A stretch of 13,822 nt of DNA from Burkholderiaceae bacterium (GCA_947461335.1 CANHLB010000021.1:1-13822), one strand, 5' to 3'. Positions 1-7,596 are shown, counted from the first letter of the stretch. The notes: generated from the letters alone by a model not told the origin. Translations and numbers: made by a program.

Positions 1-402
1 CCACTAGTACCGCCAAAAATGTTTGCCAACTATTTGGCCACTCAATACGATCGTGATACCAGTGTTGCGGCAGTCAATTTTGCCAGAAAAATAGCACAGA
101 CTGAACCACTACGCTCTCTGATTACTCGTGAAGTAAAGCCGAATAACCCAAAATCGGATGAAGAAGTTTTAGAATTCTGTCGCAATAATGGGGCTACTAT
201 CTTTCACCCGACGGGTACATGCCAGATGGGCCCTGATAGCAACCCTATGGCTGTCTTAGATTCATCACTCAAAGTGCGTGGAGTTCAAGGATTAAGAGTG
301 GTGGATTGCTCTGCAATGCCAACAGTCCCGTCAGGAAATACGAATTGGCCTGCGGTGATGTTGGCTGAAAGAGCTGCTGATTTAATCTTAGGGCGAATTT
401 AA
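1..402 (+). CDS. GMC-family oxidoreductase, C-terminal part (5' end outside window)
   Basis: This is the C-terminal 133 residues of a FAD-dependent GMC alcohol dehydrogenase (choline dehydrogenase type). The frame is open from base 1, so the gene starts left of the window. The visible part is the GMC_oxred_C domain. It contains FHPTGTCQMG, with the conserved His encoded at 205-207, and then RVVDCSAMPTVPSGNTNWP, with the Asn at 337-339 in the position of the second active-site residue. The final AERAADLI helix is typical of the family. The substrate cannot be read from this fragment. Because the neighbours look like C2-sulfonate genes, and because isethionate dehydrogenase (IseJ) of Cupriavidus necator belongs to this family, oxidation of isethionate to sulfoacetaldehyde is a reasonable inference, though unproven. 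The stop lies 5 bases before the next gene, so the two are probably cotranscribed. Family assignment is secure; substrate is not. Confidence 0.9.
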   Translation, partial: PLVPPKMFANYLATQYDRDTSVAAVNFARKIAQTEPLRSLITREVKPNNPKSDEEVLEFCRNNGATIFHPTGTCQMGPDSNPMAVLDSSLKVRGVQGLRVVDCSAMPTVPSGNTNWPAVMLAERAADLILGRI

Positions 403-407
403 TTCTG

Positions 408-1679
408 ATGAACTGGAAACTTCCTTTTAGTAAGTGGCTTCCTGAATACAAAAAACCAGGGATCATTCGCGCAGATGTTTTAGCAGGACTTACTGGGGCA
501 ATTGTGGTGATGCCCCAAGGTATTGCATTTGCATTGTTAGCTGGGATGCCACCACAATATGGCCTATACGCAGCAATGCTCCCTTGCTTGATTGCAGCAT
601 TATTTGGCTCTAGCCGTTTAATGGTTACGGGTCCAGCGAATGCAATTTCCCTAACTACCATGGCTTTAATTACACCATTGGCCATTCCAGAGTCCAGCCA
701 ATATGTTGCCTATGTTCTGACCTTGAGTTTTTTAGTAGGCATCCTACAGCTTGCACTTGGCTTCGGTAAAGCGGGTAAATGGGTTGAAAAGATTCCGCAT
801 TCGGTCATCGTTGGATTTACGGCTGGTGCTGCCATCTTAATTATCAATAGTCAGTTAGGGAGCCTTCTTGGGGTAAATGTTCCAAGAGGTAAAAGTGTTA
901 TCGAAACCACTACTGCAGTTGTAAGCTCGATAATGAATCAGCAATGGCATGTTACCGCTCCAGCGCTAGCTCTCATTACATTAATTGCCATTAGACTATG
1001 GAGGCCCCTGAATCGATTTGTGCCTGCCATGCTGGTGGCTGTGATTTTGGGGAGTATCGCTGCTTCAATACTTGAAGCCTTTCTACCTGCTATTGAGATA
1101 TTTAAAAGAGTTGAAGAAATACCCGGTGCATTACCACCGTTTTCTTATCCAGATCTGAGTGCAGATACACTCCAAAAACTCTTCAGTGCAGCACTTATCA
1201 TGACCCTCTTGGCTTCTACCGAGGCAATGGCTATCGCCCGTGCAATGGCACTGAAAACTAAGGACAATTTCAATGCCAACCAAGAGTTTATTGGTCAAGG
1301 TTTAGCGAATGTTTTCGGTGCTTTTTTCTCAGCCTATCCTGCTAGTGGTTCATTTAATCGAACGGGAGTGAACTTAGCCTCTGGAGCTAAAACTCCCCTC
1401 TCAGCGATATGCGCAGCTATATTTCTAGTGATCCTGCTAGCTTTTGTATCTCCTCTAGCAAAATATATCCCTTACGTTGTGATTTCTTCACTTTTACTAG
1501 TGGTGGCCTGGAACTTAATTGATCTTAAACAGATTCGCCATGAGATTCAAATGGGACCAGGCGCATGGATTCCTATGCTCATCACTGGTGTCGCCACCAT
1601 CACGATTCCATTGGAATGGGCAATCCTTGGTGGAATACTGACTTCAATGATCGCCGGCTATTTCTTCAAGAAACATTAA
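408..1679 (+). CDS. SulP-family anion transporter lacking a STAS domain
   Basis: This is a 423-residue inner-membrane protein of the SulP (SLC26-like) family, whose members carry sulfate, bicarbonate or other anions. The N-terminal signature is plain at residues 28-80: VVMPQGIAFALLAGMPPQYGLY, followed by an ALFGSSR stretch and MVTGPANAIS. Many hydrophobic segments follow, up to IPLEWAILGGILTSMIAGYFF. The protein ends directly after the last membrane segment with FKKH. Typical SulP proteins of about 500-600 residues add a cytoplasmic STAS domain there, and it is absent here. No remnant follows the stop, because an opposing gene begins at once. The gene sits 5 bases after the GMC gene and its stop overlaps the convergent ligase gene by 4 bases. 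In this setting, moving sulfate (or sulfite) released from sulfonates is an inference; import of sulfate or another anion is equally possible. Confidence 0.9.
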   Translation: MNWKLPFSKWLPEYKKPGIIRADVLAGLTGAIVVMPQGIAFALLAGMPPQYGLYAAMLPCLIAALFGSSRLMVTGPANAISLTTMALITPLAIPESSQYVAYVLTLSFLVGILQLALGFGKAGKWVEKIPHSVIVGFTAGAAILIINSQLGSLLGVNVPRGKSVIETTTAVVSSIMNQQWHVTAPALALITLIAIRLWRPLNRFVPAMLVAVILGSIAASILEAFLPAIEIFKRVEEIPGALPPFSYPDLSADTLQKLFSAALIMTLLASTEAMAIARAMALKTKDNFNANQEFIGQGLANVFGAFFSAYPASGSFNRTGVNLASGAKTPLSAICAAIFLVILLAFVSPLAKYIPYVVISSLLLVVAWNLIDLKQIRHEIQMGPGAWIPMLITGVATITIPLEWAILGGILTSMIAGYFFKKH

Positions 1680-3220
1680 TGACTAGTATTCAAATCCAAG
1701 AGCTTTAAACGCTGAACTTTGCCCGATGGACCTCTAGGCAAGTCATCCATGAATAGAATCAGCTTAGGCGTTCTAAATTTCCCAAGTTCTTGTATGCAAA
1801 AAAGACGCATCTCTTCTTCTGTACATGTGGTCTCTGGTTTTAAAACAATACAAACCATAATTTCCTGCCCATAGTTAGCATCAGGGATACCAACAGCAGC
1901 AGCATCTAATACTGCTGGATGCTTAAGAATAGCCTCATCAATTTCACGTGGGGCAATATTCTCTCCGCCTTTTATGATGAGCTCCTTAAGACGTCCGGTA
2001 ATAAAATAAAAGCCGTCATCATCACGTAGTCCTAGATCGCCAGTCTTTAGCCATCCCTCACTATCAAATGCCTTAGCAGTCTCGGCCTCTGCTTTGTAAT
2101 AAGCATTCAGAACATTGCCCCCGCGTAAGCAGATTTCTCCAGCTACATTCGCACCAAGCAGCCTACCCTCAGCATCAATTACTTTTGCTTCTACCCCACA
2201 AGGTAGACCAGGACTTCCATAGCGCCGCCTCTCATCATGGGGATTACAAAAAACCATAGAGCAGGATTCCGTCATGCCCATGCCTTCTATTAGGGCAATT
2301 CCGAACAAAGCTTCAAATTCACGATGGTGCTCAGGTGGCAATGGGGCAGAAGCTGAACGACCAAAACGAATGGCTTTCAATTCCTCACGACTTGGCAAGC
2401 TGCCTCCACTTTTTGCTGCATTGATCAAATAAGCAATAATGGTAGGCACCATATTGATCCAAGTACATTGGTATTGAATCGCTAACTTCCACCAACTCGA
2501 TACTGAGAAGGCATGAGGTGCAACAATAGATCCGCCAGAAACAAAAGGGGTAATCGTTGAAATCACTTGGCCGTTGATATGGTAGATGGGTAAAGAGCTT
2601 AAGACCGTATCTGCCTGAGTCAGTGAATGCCAAGATGCCATGGAACGAGCAGCATGTAACAAATTAGCATGGGTTAGTAATACCCCTTTAGGCGTCCCAG
2701 TAGTGCCGGAGGTATACATGAGAAGTGCTGGCTGAGTGGGCTGTACTGTTGGCAAAGTCCCTGCTTCACACTTCATGAATGGGCCCTGATCCGCATCAGG
2801 ATCGAGCTCTACTATTAGAAATTTTCGTTTGGTCTTCTCTAGCGCTGCAAATAGACTCTGTTTTTTATCTGGAGAATAAAACAAGAGCTCAATATCACTA
2901 TGATCCAAGACCCAGGCAAGTTGATCTGTAGGCGCTAATAAATTAAGCGGTGTAATGACCCGACCGCAAGCCATCGTAGCCAGAAAGATCGTACTCGTCT
3001 GGCGACCATTGTGCATGTATATACCAACGTGGCCATGAGCATTAATTTTAAGCTCATCTAACCATGTAGAAAAATGACACGCCTCTTTAGAAAGTTGGCC
3101 ATAACTTAGAGTCGCTCCAGTTTCAGGAGCATATAAAAAAACTTTGTCCGCTTGCACTGCTGACCAATGCAATAGGATTTCGCCCAAACTTTGGCATGCA
3201 GTCGTCACTTTAAAACTCAA
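1676..3220 (-). CDS. sauT: AMP-forming acyl-CoA ligase, probable sulfoacetate-CoA ligase (SauT-like)
   Basis: This 514-residue enzyme belongs to the ANL (acyl-CoA synthetase) superfamily and activates a carboxylate with ATP and CoA, releasing AMP and PPi. All core motifs are present: the phosphate-binding loop YTSGTTGTPKGV at residues 169-180, GMTES at 315-319, TGDLG at 393-397, the hinge GRLKELIIKGGENIAPREID starting at 409, and PSGKVQR near the end with catalytic Lys501. The predicted start is TTG at 3218-3220. It overlaps the TGA of the upstream dehydrogenase gene (TTGA), suggesting translational coupling; an in-frame GTG four codons later is the alternative. The pairing with an acylating aldehyde dehydrogenase matches SauT/SauS of Cupriavidus necator H16, where sulfoacetate is converted to sulfoacetyl-CoA. 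The family is certain. The sulfoacetate specificity is inferred from the neighbours, and another short acid remains possible. Confidence 0.75.
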   Translation of the reverse strand: MSFKVTTACQSLGEILLHWSAVQADKVFLYAPETGATLSYGQLSKEACHFSTWLDELKINAHGHVGIYMHNGRQTSTIFLATMACGRVITPLNLLAPTDQLAWVLDHSDIELLFYSPDKKQSLFAALEKTKRKFLIVELDPDADQGPFMKCEAGTLPTVQPTQPALLMYTSGTTGTPKGVLLTHANLLHAARSMASWHSLTQADTVLSSLPIYHINGQVISTITPFVSGGSIVAPHAFSVSSWWKLAIQYQCTWINMVPTIIAYLINAAKSGGSLPSREELKAIRFGRSASAPLPPEHHREFEALFGIALIEGMGMTESCSMVFCNPHDERRRYGSPGLPCGVEAKVIDAEGRLLGANVAGEICLRGGNVLNAYYKAEAETAKAFDSEGWLKTGDLGLRDDDGFYFITGRLKELIIKGGENIAPREIDEAILKHPAVLDAAAVGIPDANYGQEIMVCIVLKPETTCTEEEMRLFCIQELGKFRTPKLILFMDDLPRGPSGKVQRLKLLDLNTSH

Positions 3221-4623
3221 GCCTGAGGAAAGCGTGTGAAGTAATCTTTTAGGAGATCTTCAACTTTGGGGACCCGCTCTGGAAGGGGCCGAACTACTCT
3301 AGTGATATTAAGGTAATGCCGATAGTTCATATTGTCTGAAAAATTATTTTTTCCCCAAGTACCACAGCCCATGGAAAGTGAAAATGGCAAACCATTTTCA
3401 AAGCTGCCCCCAGTAGCAATGGTATGGGCTTGATTCACAATCACTCTAGCCACTTTTAAATTTTCAGCCAAAGTTGCAGCCCGCTTTTCCATCACATCGC
3501 CACTTAAAGCAGTGTGCAAGCCAACTGAATGGCCATTTCCCTGATAGTTATAAACATTGGTTACCAAATCTTGAGCTGCCTTGAAATCAGCAGCCTTCCA
3601 AACTGTGAGAACTGGGCTTAATTTCTCACCCGAGAAGGGGGCGGATGGCCCAAAGCCCTCTTCCTCAACCATCAAAAATTTAGCCTCTCTTGCCTTTGGA
3701 TTTTTTAATTGCGCACGCTCTGCAATGACTGATGGGTACTGGGCTGTCAAAGTTGAAGTCAACTTTCCACCATGAAACATGACTTCCTCAAGACGTTTTT
3801 TATCTGCAGCATCTAGCATAAGGCCGCCAGCCCGCTCGAGCGCCGCGATTGCATTCTGATAAACGTCAGCACAAATCACCACACCATTCTCACTAGAGCA
3901 GCTTGTGGCGTTATCAAAAATTTTAGACTGTGTAATTTTTTCTGCGGCACCATTTAAATCAGCATGTTCATCAATAATGGCAAGCACATTGCCAGCACCT
4001 ACCCCAAACGCGGGAGTGCCACAACTATAGGCAGCACGAATATTAGCTTGCGAACCAGTAGCCACTACCAAATCCGATAAACGCATTAACTCATTAGTTG
4101 AATCCTTAGTAATGGGGAATGGCAACATCTGCACTAGATCACGAGGTGCATTTACTAAATCTAATTGTTGATGAACAAACTCTAACAATCGCGCACAAGT
4201 TGAATATCCCTTGGGAGATGGGCCCACAATCACGGCATTACGACATTTCAGAGCATTGAGTATTTTATTAATGGGAGTTGCGCCTGGATTGGTTGAAGGA
4301 GTAATTGCAGCAACAACTCCTACTGGACGAGCATATTCAGTGAGCCCCGTCTTCAAATCTTCAGAAATAACTCCAACCGTTTTGGCCACACTTAAATCAC
4401 GAACAAGGCCAAGGGTTTTTCTAAAGTTCTTCTTAAACTTATCAGCAACATCACCAAGACCAGTATCTTTCACTGCAAGTTCAGCCAACTCTTGATTTCG
4501 TTTTGGCTCCAAGATAGCCCAAGCAACAGCCTCCACCACTAAGTTCACTTGTGCTTGCGTATATTGCTCATACTTTTGCTGAGCTACACGCCCTCGTTCA
4601 ACAATACTCTCTACTGGTGTCAT
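3217..4623 (-). CDS. sauS: CoA-acylating aldehyde dehydrogenase, probable sulfoacetaldehyde dehydrogenase (SauS-like)
   Basis: This 468-residue protein is a CoA-dependent (acylating) aldehyde dehydrogenase of the EutE/AdhE-N type. It interconverts an acyl-CoA and its aldehyde with NAD(P)H. The probable catalytic cysteine is Cys242 in FDNATSCSSENGVV, which aligns with the FDN...CASEQ motif of EutE and AdhE. Other family segments are VGVVAAITPSTNPGATPINK at 101-120, which lies in the cofactor-binding half, and the glycine-rich FGVGAGNV at 206-213. Length fits stand-alone acylating dehydrogenases. Start is ATG at 4621-4623. The gene follows the receptor gene by 44 bases and overlaps the ligase by 4, so the three form one likely operon. 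With the ligase, the expected reaction is sulfoacetyl-CoA to sulfoacetaldehyde, as for SauS of Cupriavidus necator. The fold and chemistry are clear. The substrate is inferred, supported by the sulfite dehydrogenase and Pta genes nearby. Confidence 0.8.
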   Translation of the reverse strand: MTPVESIVERGRVAQQKYEQYTQAQVNLVVEAVAWAILEPKRNQELAELAVKDTGLGDVADKFKKNFRKTLGLVRDLSVAKTVGVISEDLKTGLTEYARPVGVVAAITPSTNPGATPINKILNALKCRNAVIVGPSPKGYSTCARLLEFVHQQLDLVNAPRDLVQMLPFPITKDSTNELMRLSDLVVATGSQANIRAAYSCGTPAFGVGAGNVLAIIDEHADLNGAAEKITQSKIFDNATSCSSENGVVICADVYQNAIAALERAGGLMLDAADKKRLEEVMFHGGKLTSTLTAQYPSVIAERAQLKNPKAREAKFLMVEEEGFGPSAPFSGEKLSPVLTVWKAADFKAAQDLVTNVYNYQGNGHSVGLHTALSGDVMEKRAATLAENLKVARVIVNQAHTIATGGSFENGLPFSLSMGCGTWGKNNFSDNMNYRHYLNITRVVRPLPERVPKVEDLLKDYFTRFPQA

Positions 4624-4667
4624 ATCTTGTACTTAGTTAATGATTTCAATTGATTAAAATGCCTCAT

Positions 4668-5645
4668 TTATTCTGCTTTGATAGCAGCATCTTTCGTTAC
4701 TTTCTTCCATTTCACAATTTCACTTTTAACAATTGCTCCAAGTTGCGCTGGAGTACTACCCACTGCCTCAGCCCCTTGACCCAATAACTTTTCTTTCACT
4801 GCTGGGTCGGATAGTGATTTGATGGTTGCCTTGTAGAGCGTATCAATAATGGGTTGTGGTGTTTTTGCAGGAACGAACATCGCATACCAGGAGTCAACCT
4901 CGTAGTCTTTAAATCCTAACTCAGCCATAGTCGGTACGTCAGGAAAAATAGGGGAGCGTTTGACAGTAGAAACCGCCAAAGCACGTAACTTACCTGACTT
5001 GATAAAGTTTGCTGCTGCTGGAATAGAAACCCATAGGAGAGGCACTTGACCTGCCATGACGTCAGTAACAGCTGGGCCGCCACCGCGATACGGAATATGC
5101 GTCATAGATACCCCTGCAGAGCCAGCCATCATCGCACCAGCTAAATGTCCTGGGGATCCATTGCCTACAGATGCGTAAGAAATTGAATCGGGCTTTGCCT
5201 TGGCCATATCAATGACCTCTTTGACAGTCTTAGCTGGGAAGTCAGGATTGGTAACCAATATCTGTGGCAATGAGGCCACCAATGAAACTGGCAAAAAATC
5301 TTTTTCAGTATCGAATGCCAGTTTTGGGAAGATCGCAGGGTTGATAGTATGGGAAGACAATGTAAACAAAACTGTATAACCATCTGCGGGAGACTTTGCA
5401 ACAATGTCTGTGCCAATCGATCCGCCCGCGCCGCCGCGATTATCAATAATAATTTGCTGACCCAAGGCCTGGCCCAGTGGCTCCTGCATGATGCGCGCGA
5501 TCACGTCAGTTCCACCCCCGGGCGGGTATGGCACAACAAACTTAATTGGCTTAGTAGGCCATGATTGGGCTGCTGCTAATTGTGTAAAACCAAGGAAGCC
5601 CATGGCTATAGTTAGAACGGCTACCAATAGATTGTTTCTACGCAT
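4668..5645 (-). CDS. Bug/TctC-family periplasmic solute-binding receptor
   Basis: This 325-residue exported binding protein belongs to the Bug (Bordetella uptake gene) family of tripartite tricarboxylate transporter receptors, which is greatly expanded in Burkholderiales. Residues 1-26 form a Sec signal peptide (MRRNN, hydrophobic core, then LAAA, with likely cleavage before QSWP). The mature protein starts with the family hallmark WPTKPIKFVVPYPPGGGTD, followed by DNRGGAGGSIGTD, SYASVGNGSPGHLAG and HIPYRGGGPAVTDVMAGQV. A good ribosome site (AGGAG, 5653-5657) sits 7 bases before the ATG. It is the first gene of the operon with the sauS-like and sauT-like genes, so its ligand is probably the sulfonate they process. 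No TctA or TctB membrane subunits are in the window, so the permease must be encoded elsewhere, or the receptor serves another role such as sensing. Confidence 0.93.
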   Translation of the reverse strand: MRRNNLLVAVLTIAMGFLGFTQLAAAQSWPTKPIKFVVPYPPGGGTDVIARIMQEPLGQALGQQIIIDNRGGAGGSIGTDIVAKSPADGYTVLFTLSSHTINPAIFPKLAFDTEKDFLPVSLVASLPQILVTNPDFPAKTVKEVIDMAKAKPDSISYASVGNGSPGHLAGAMMAGSAGVSMTHIPYRGGGPAVTDVMAGQVPLLWVSIPAAANFIKSGKLRALAVSTVKRSPIFPDVPTMAELGFKDYEVDSWYAMFVPAKTPQPIIDTLYKATIKSLSDPAVKEKLLGQGAEAVGSTPAQLGAIVKSEIVKWKKVTKDAAIKAE

Positions 5646-5652
5646 ACCTTAT

Positions 5653-5657
5653 CTCCT
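5653..5657 (-). promoter_or_regulatory. Ribosome binding site of the Bug receptor gene
   Basis: On the minus strand this reads AGGAG, 7 bases before the ATG at 5643-5645. It is the strongest Shine-Dalgarno match among the minus-strand genes here and fixes the start that includes a complete signal peptide. Confidence 0.7.
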
Positions 5658-5729
5658 GTCTTAAACACACTCCATGAGCTTATATTAGCTCTTATTGGGA
5701 AGTCTAGATACGATAACTAATCCTACTAA

Positions 5730-5748
5730 ACGGAACAAGTTGTTTCGT
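5730..5748. promoter_or_regulatory. Candidate operator: 19-bp inverted repeat in the divergent promoter region
   Basis: The sequence ACGGAACAAGTTGTTTCGT is a near-perfect palindrome, with 9-base arms around a central G and one mismatched pair (5733/5745). It lies in the 193-base gap between the receptor operon and the IclR-family gene. IclR-family proteins bind short palindromes between divergent genes, so this is a natural candidate site. It shares the GAACA/TGTT half-site with a second inverted repeat about 60 bases away. Binding is inferred, not shown. Confidence 0.4.
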
Positions 5749-5789
5749 ATAAGTAAAAATACTAACATTTTCTCTGGATATTGCCAATA

Positions 5790-5808
5790 TGTTCTATTAG
5801 AATGAACA
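5790..5808. promoter_or_regulatory. Second candidate operator: TGTTC-N9-GAACA
   Basis: Five-base arms TGTTC and GAACA flank nine bases, about 30 bases before the regulator's start codon. A nested perfect palindrome, TTCTATTAGAA, occupies 5792-5802. The half-sites repeat those of the inverted repeat at 5730-5748, but in the opposite orientation. The position would allow autoregulation of the IclR-type gene. Short arms in AT-rich DNA can arise by chance, so support is modest. Confidence 0.3.
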
Positions 5809-5838
5809 AAATGACACAATTCTTGAGATTTGCTACTT

Positions 5839-6639
5839 ATGCTTGAAATTGACAATAACGATCAGCTAGACATCATTAAAAAAGATGGTGCTAATGAAAA
5901 TTCATCAATGTTAAAAGGCATTGTCATCTTAGAGGCTTTAGCGGCCCTTCAGCAGCCCGCAACTTTAGCGCAACTCATGCAAATTACCGGAATGCCAAAA
6001 GCATCTTTGCATCGAACCCTAGCCATTTTCGAAGAAGCTGGGCTTGTAGCTAGAGAACCCGGTGGTCGCACTTATGCGCCGGGTGACCGCTTGTCCAGTC
6101 TGGCAATGGCGACTTTGACACATGACACTGTCTCTGCAATTCGGCATAGCATCTTAAGAAAATTGGTGGCCGATCTAGGGGAGACTTGTAATTTAGCTGT
6201 TCTTAAACGTGGTGAGCTGTTTTATCTTGATCGTGTTGAGGCTAATTGGGCCTTACGCTTACATCTCCCTCCAGGCACTGTACTCCCTCCACATTGCAGC
6301 GCTAGCGGTAAGCTATTGTTGGCGTTCAAAACACCTGAGGAGCGCGCCAAGCTTTTAGAAAATTTACCGCTCGAGCAATTTACCCATAGAACAATTACTG
6401 ATCGTGACCTCCTCGAGTCTGAGCTTGAGCGGATTGTCAGTACTGGATATGCCATTGATAATGAAGAATACGTTCTAGGCGTCTCATGCGTTGCAGTACC
6501 AGTCCGAGACGCCATGGGTGATGTAGTGGCAGCTATTGCGGTTCATGCAGCAACCGCAAGATTACCCTTAAATCAAGCCATGGAGCATATTCCAAAACTC
6601 AGAGAAGCTTCTGCTCGCATATCTCAAACCCTATCCTAA
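5839..6639 (+). CDS. IclR-family transcriptional regulator
   Basis: This is a regulator of 266 residues if it starts at the ATG at 5839. A TTG three codons earlier (5830) and an ATG at 5908 are in-frame alternatives; a TTGAGA element upstream gives only weak help. The N-terminal winged helix-turn-helix includes PATLAQLMQITGMPKASLHR and TLAIFEEAGLVAREPGGR. The C-terminal IclR effector domain shows the family segments LHLPPGTVLPPHCSASGKLLLA, GYAIDNEEYVLGVSCVAVPV and VVAAIAVHAATAR. The gene is divergent from the receptor-sauS-sauT operon and is followed after 37 bases by pta and then the soe-like genes on the same strand. That placement mirrors sauR, which is divergent from sauSTU in Cupriavidus necator. 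It may control both transcription units in response to a sulfonate or a CoA-pathway intermediate; the effector is unknown. Confidence 0.92.
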   Translation: MLEIDNNDQLDIIKKDGANENSSMLKGIVILEALAALQQPATLAQLMQITGMPKASLHRTLAIFEEAGLVAREPGGRTYAPGDRLSSLAMATLTHDTVSAIRHSILRKLVADLGETCNLAVLKRGELFYLDRVEANWALRLHLPPGTVLPPHCSASGKLLLAFKTPEERAKLLENLPLEQFTHRTITDRDLLESELERIVSTGYAIDNEEYVLGVSCVAVPVRDAMGDVVAAIAVHAATARLPLNQAMEHIPKLREASARISQTLS

Positions 6640-6676
6640 TTCCTTCTGATAACGGTAAACCCTTCAGGCAAACCTC

Positions 6677-7585
6677 ATGGATAAATATCCCTTATTAGAA
6701 AAAATGATTAAGGATGCTAAAAGCGATATCCCTTTAGGCGTCGTTTATCCCCTTAGCGCGCCCGCTCTTGAAACCGTCCTTGACTTAATCAAACTACAGT
6801 TGTGCACTCCTATTTTGATTGGGCCTAAAGACCTCATTTTGGAATTGGCTGCCAAGGAAAAGCTCTCCTTAGGTGGAGTTGAAATTGTTGATACTCCCAA
6901 TGACCCGATCCTTGCCACTAAGAAAGCGGTAGAAATGGTGAAGGGGGGCAAACTAGCGGTACTGATGAAGGGATCATTGCACACCGAAGATCTAATGGGC
7001 CCTATAGTGCAACGCGATGGATTAAGAACCGATCGCAGAACGAGTCATTTATTCTTATTTGAACTAGAGCGTTATCCTAAGTTGCTAGGGATCAGTGATT
7101 GCGTAGTGAATATTGCGCCTAATGCCCCTCAAAAAGTACAAATTCTGAAAAGTAGTCTTGAAGCGCTTAATAAGTTGGGAGTAGCAGAGGTGAAGGTTGC
7201 CATCATCGCAGCTACGGAAGTCGTTAATGCAAGCATGCAAGCAACAACCGATGCAAAAGAGATTGTAGATATTCATAAGGCAAACCCAATACACGCCGCA
7301 ACTATTATCGAAGGGCCCTTTGGATTCGATAATGCTATTTCAATCGACTCCGCCACAACAAAGGGAATTATTTCAAACGTTGCTGGTGATCCGGATCTAC
7401 TGTTAGTTCCTGATTTACAAGTAGGTAATATTCTTTACAAGTCCTTAGTCTATATGGCTGGGGCAGAGTGCGCTGGAACCATTCTAGGGGCTCAAGTTCC
7501 CATCATTCTCACATCGCGATCAGACTCTGTATTTTCAAGAGTGGCATCTACTGCGATGGCTATTTTGCTTGCCAAACAACCTTAA
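6677..7585 (+). CDS. pta: Phosphate acetyltransferase (PTA_PTB family)
   Basis: This 302-residue cytoplasmic enzyme of the phosphate acetyl/butyryltransferase family transfers an acyl group between phosphate and CoA. Recognisable segments are VLMKGSLHT at residues 96-103, EGPFGFDNAIS at 212-222, VPDLQVGNILYK at 244-255 and PIILTSRSDS at 275-284. This is the short single-domain form, without the long N-terminal extension of E. coli Pta. In C2-sulfonate degradation this enzyme recovers acetyl-CoA from the acetyl phosphate made by Xsc, and it is a usual companion of xsc. Here it sits between the IclR-type regulator and the sulfite dehydrogenase genes, which fits that role. No acetate kinase is beside it. 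Phosphate butyryltransferase activity cannot be excluded from sequence alone. The upstream AGG is a weak ribosome site. Confidence 0.85.
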   Translation: MDKYPLLEKMIKDAKSDIPLGVVYPLSAPALETVLDLIKLQLCTPILIGPKDLILELAAKEKLSLGGVEIVDTPNDPILATKKAVEMVKGGKLAVLMKGSLHTEDLMGPIVQRDGLRTDRRTSHLFLFELERYPKLLGISDCVVNIAPNAPQKVQILKSSLEALNKLGVAEVKVAIIAATEVVNASMQATTDAKEIVDIHKANPIHAATIIEGPFGFDNAISIDSATTKGIISNVAGDPDLLLVPDLQVGNILYKSLVYMAGAECAGTILGAQVPIILTSRSDSVFSRVASTAMAILLAKQP

Positions 7586-7596
7586 TATATAAAGCT

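Noticed and set aside
269..685. Long minus-strand open frame across the GMC and SulP genes
   Set aside because: It is antisense to two well-supported genes and its translation resembles no protein family; it is a coding-strand shadow.
5684..5803. Sigma-70 promoter hexamers such as TAGAAT at 5798 or a minus-strand TAATAT near 5684
   Set aside because: No -35 match at suitable spacing was found for either, so promoter positions cannot be stated.
7085..7294. Cysteine- and tyrosine-rich short minus-strand frame inside pta
   Set aside because: It is antisense to a clear Pta coding region, without a ribosome site or recognisable motif.
7468..7596. Upstream extension of the molybdopterin subunit reading frame by 43 codons
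   Set aside because: It lies almost wholly within the end of pta in another frame and has no family similarity; the ATG at 7597 gives a normal SoeA length and begins shortly before the FeS cysteines.
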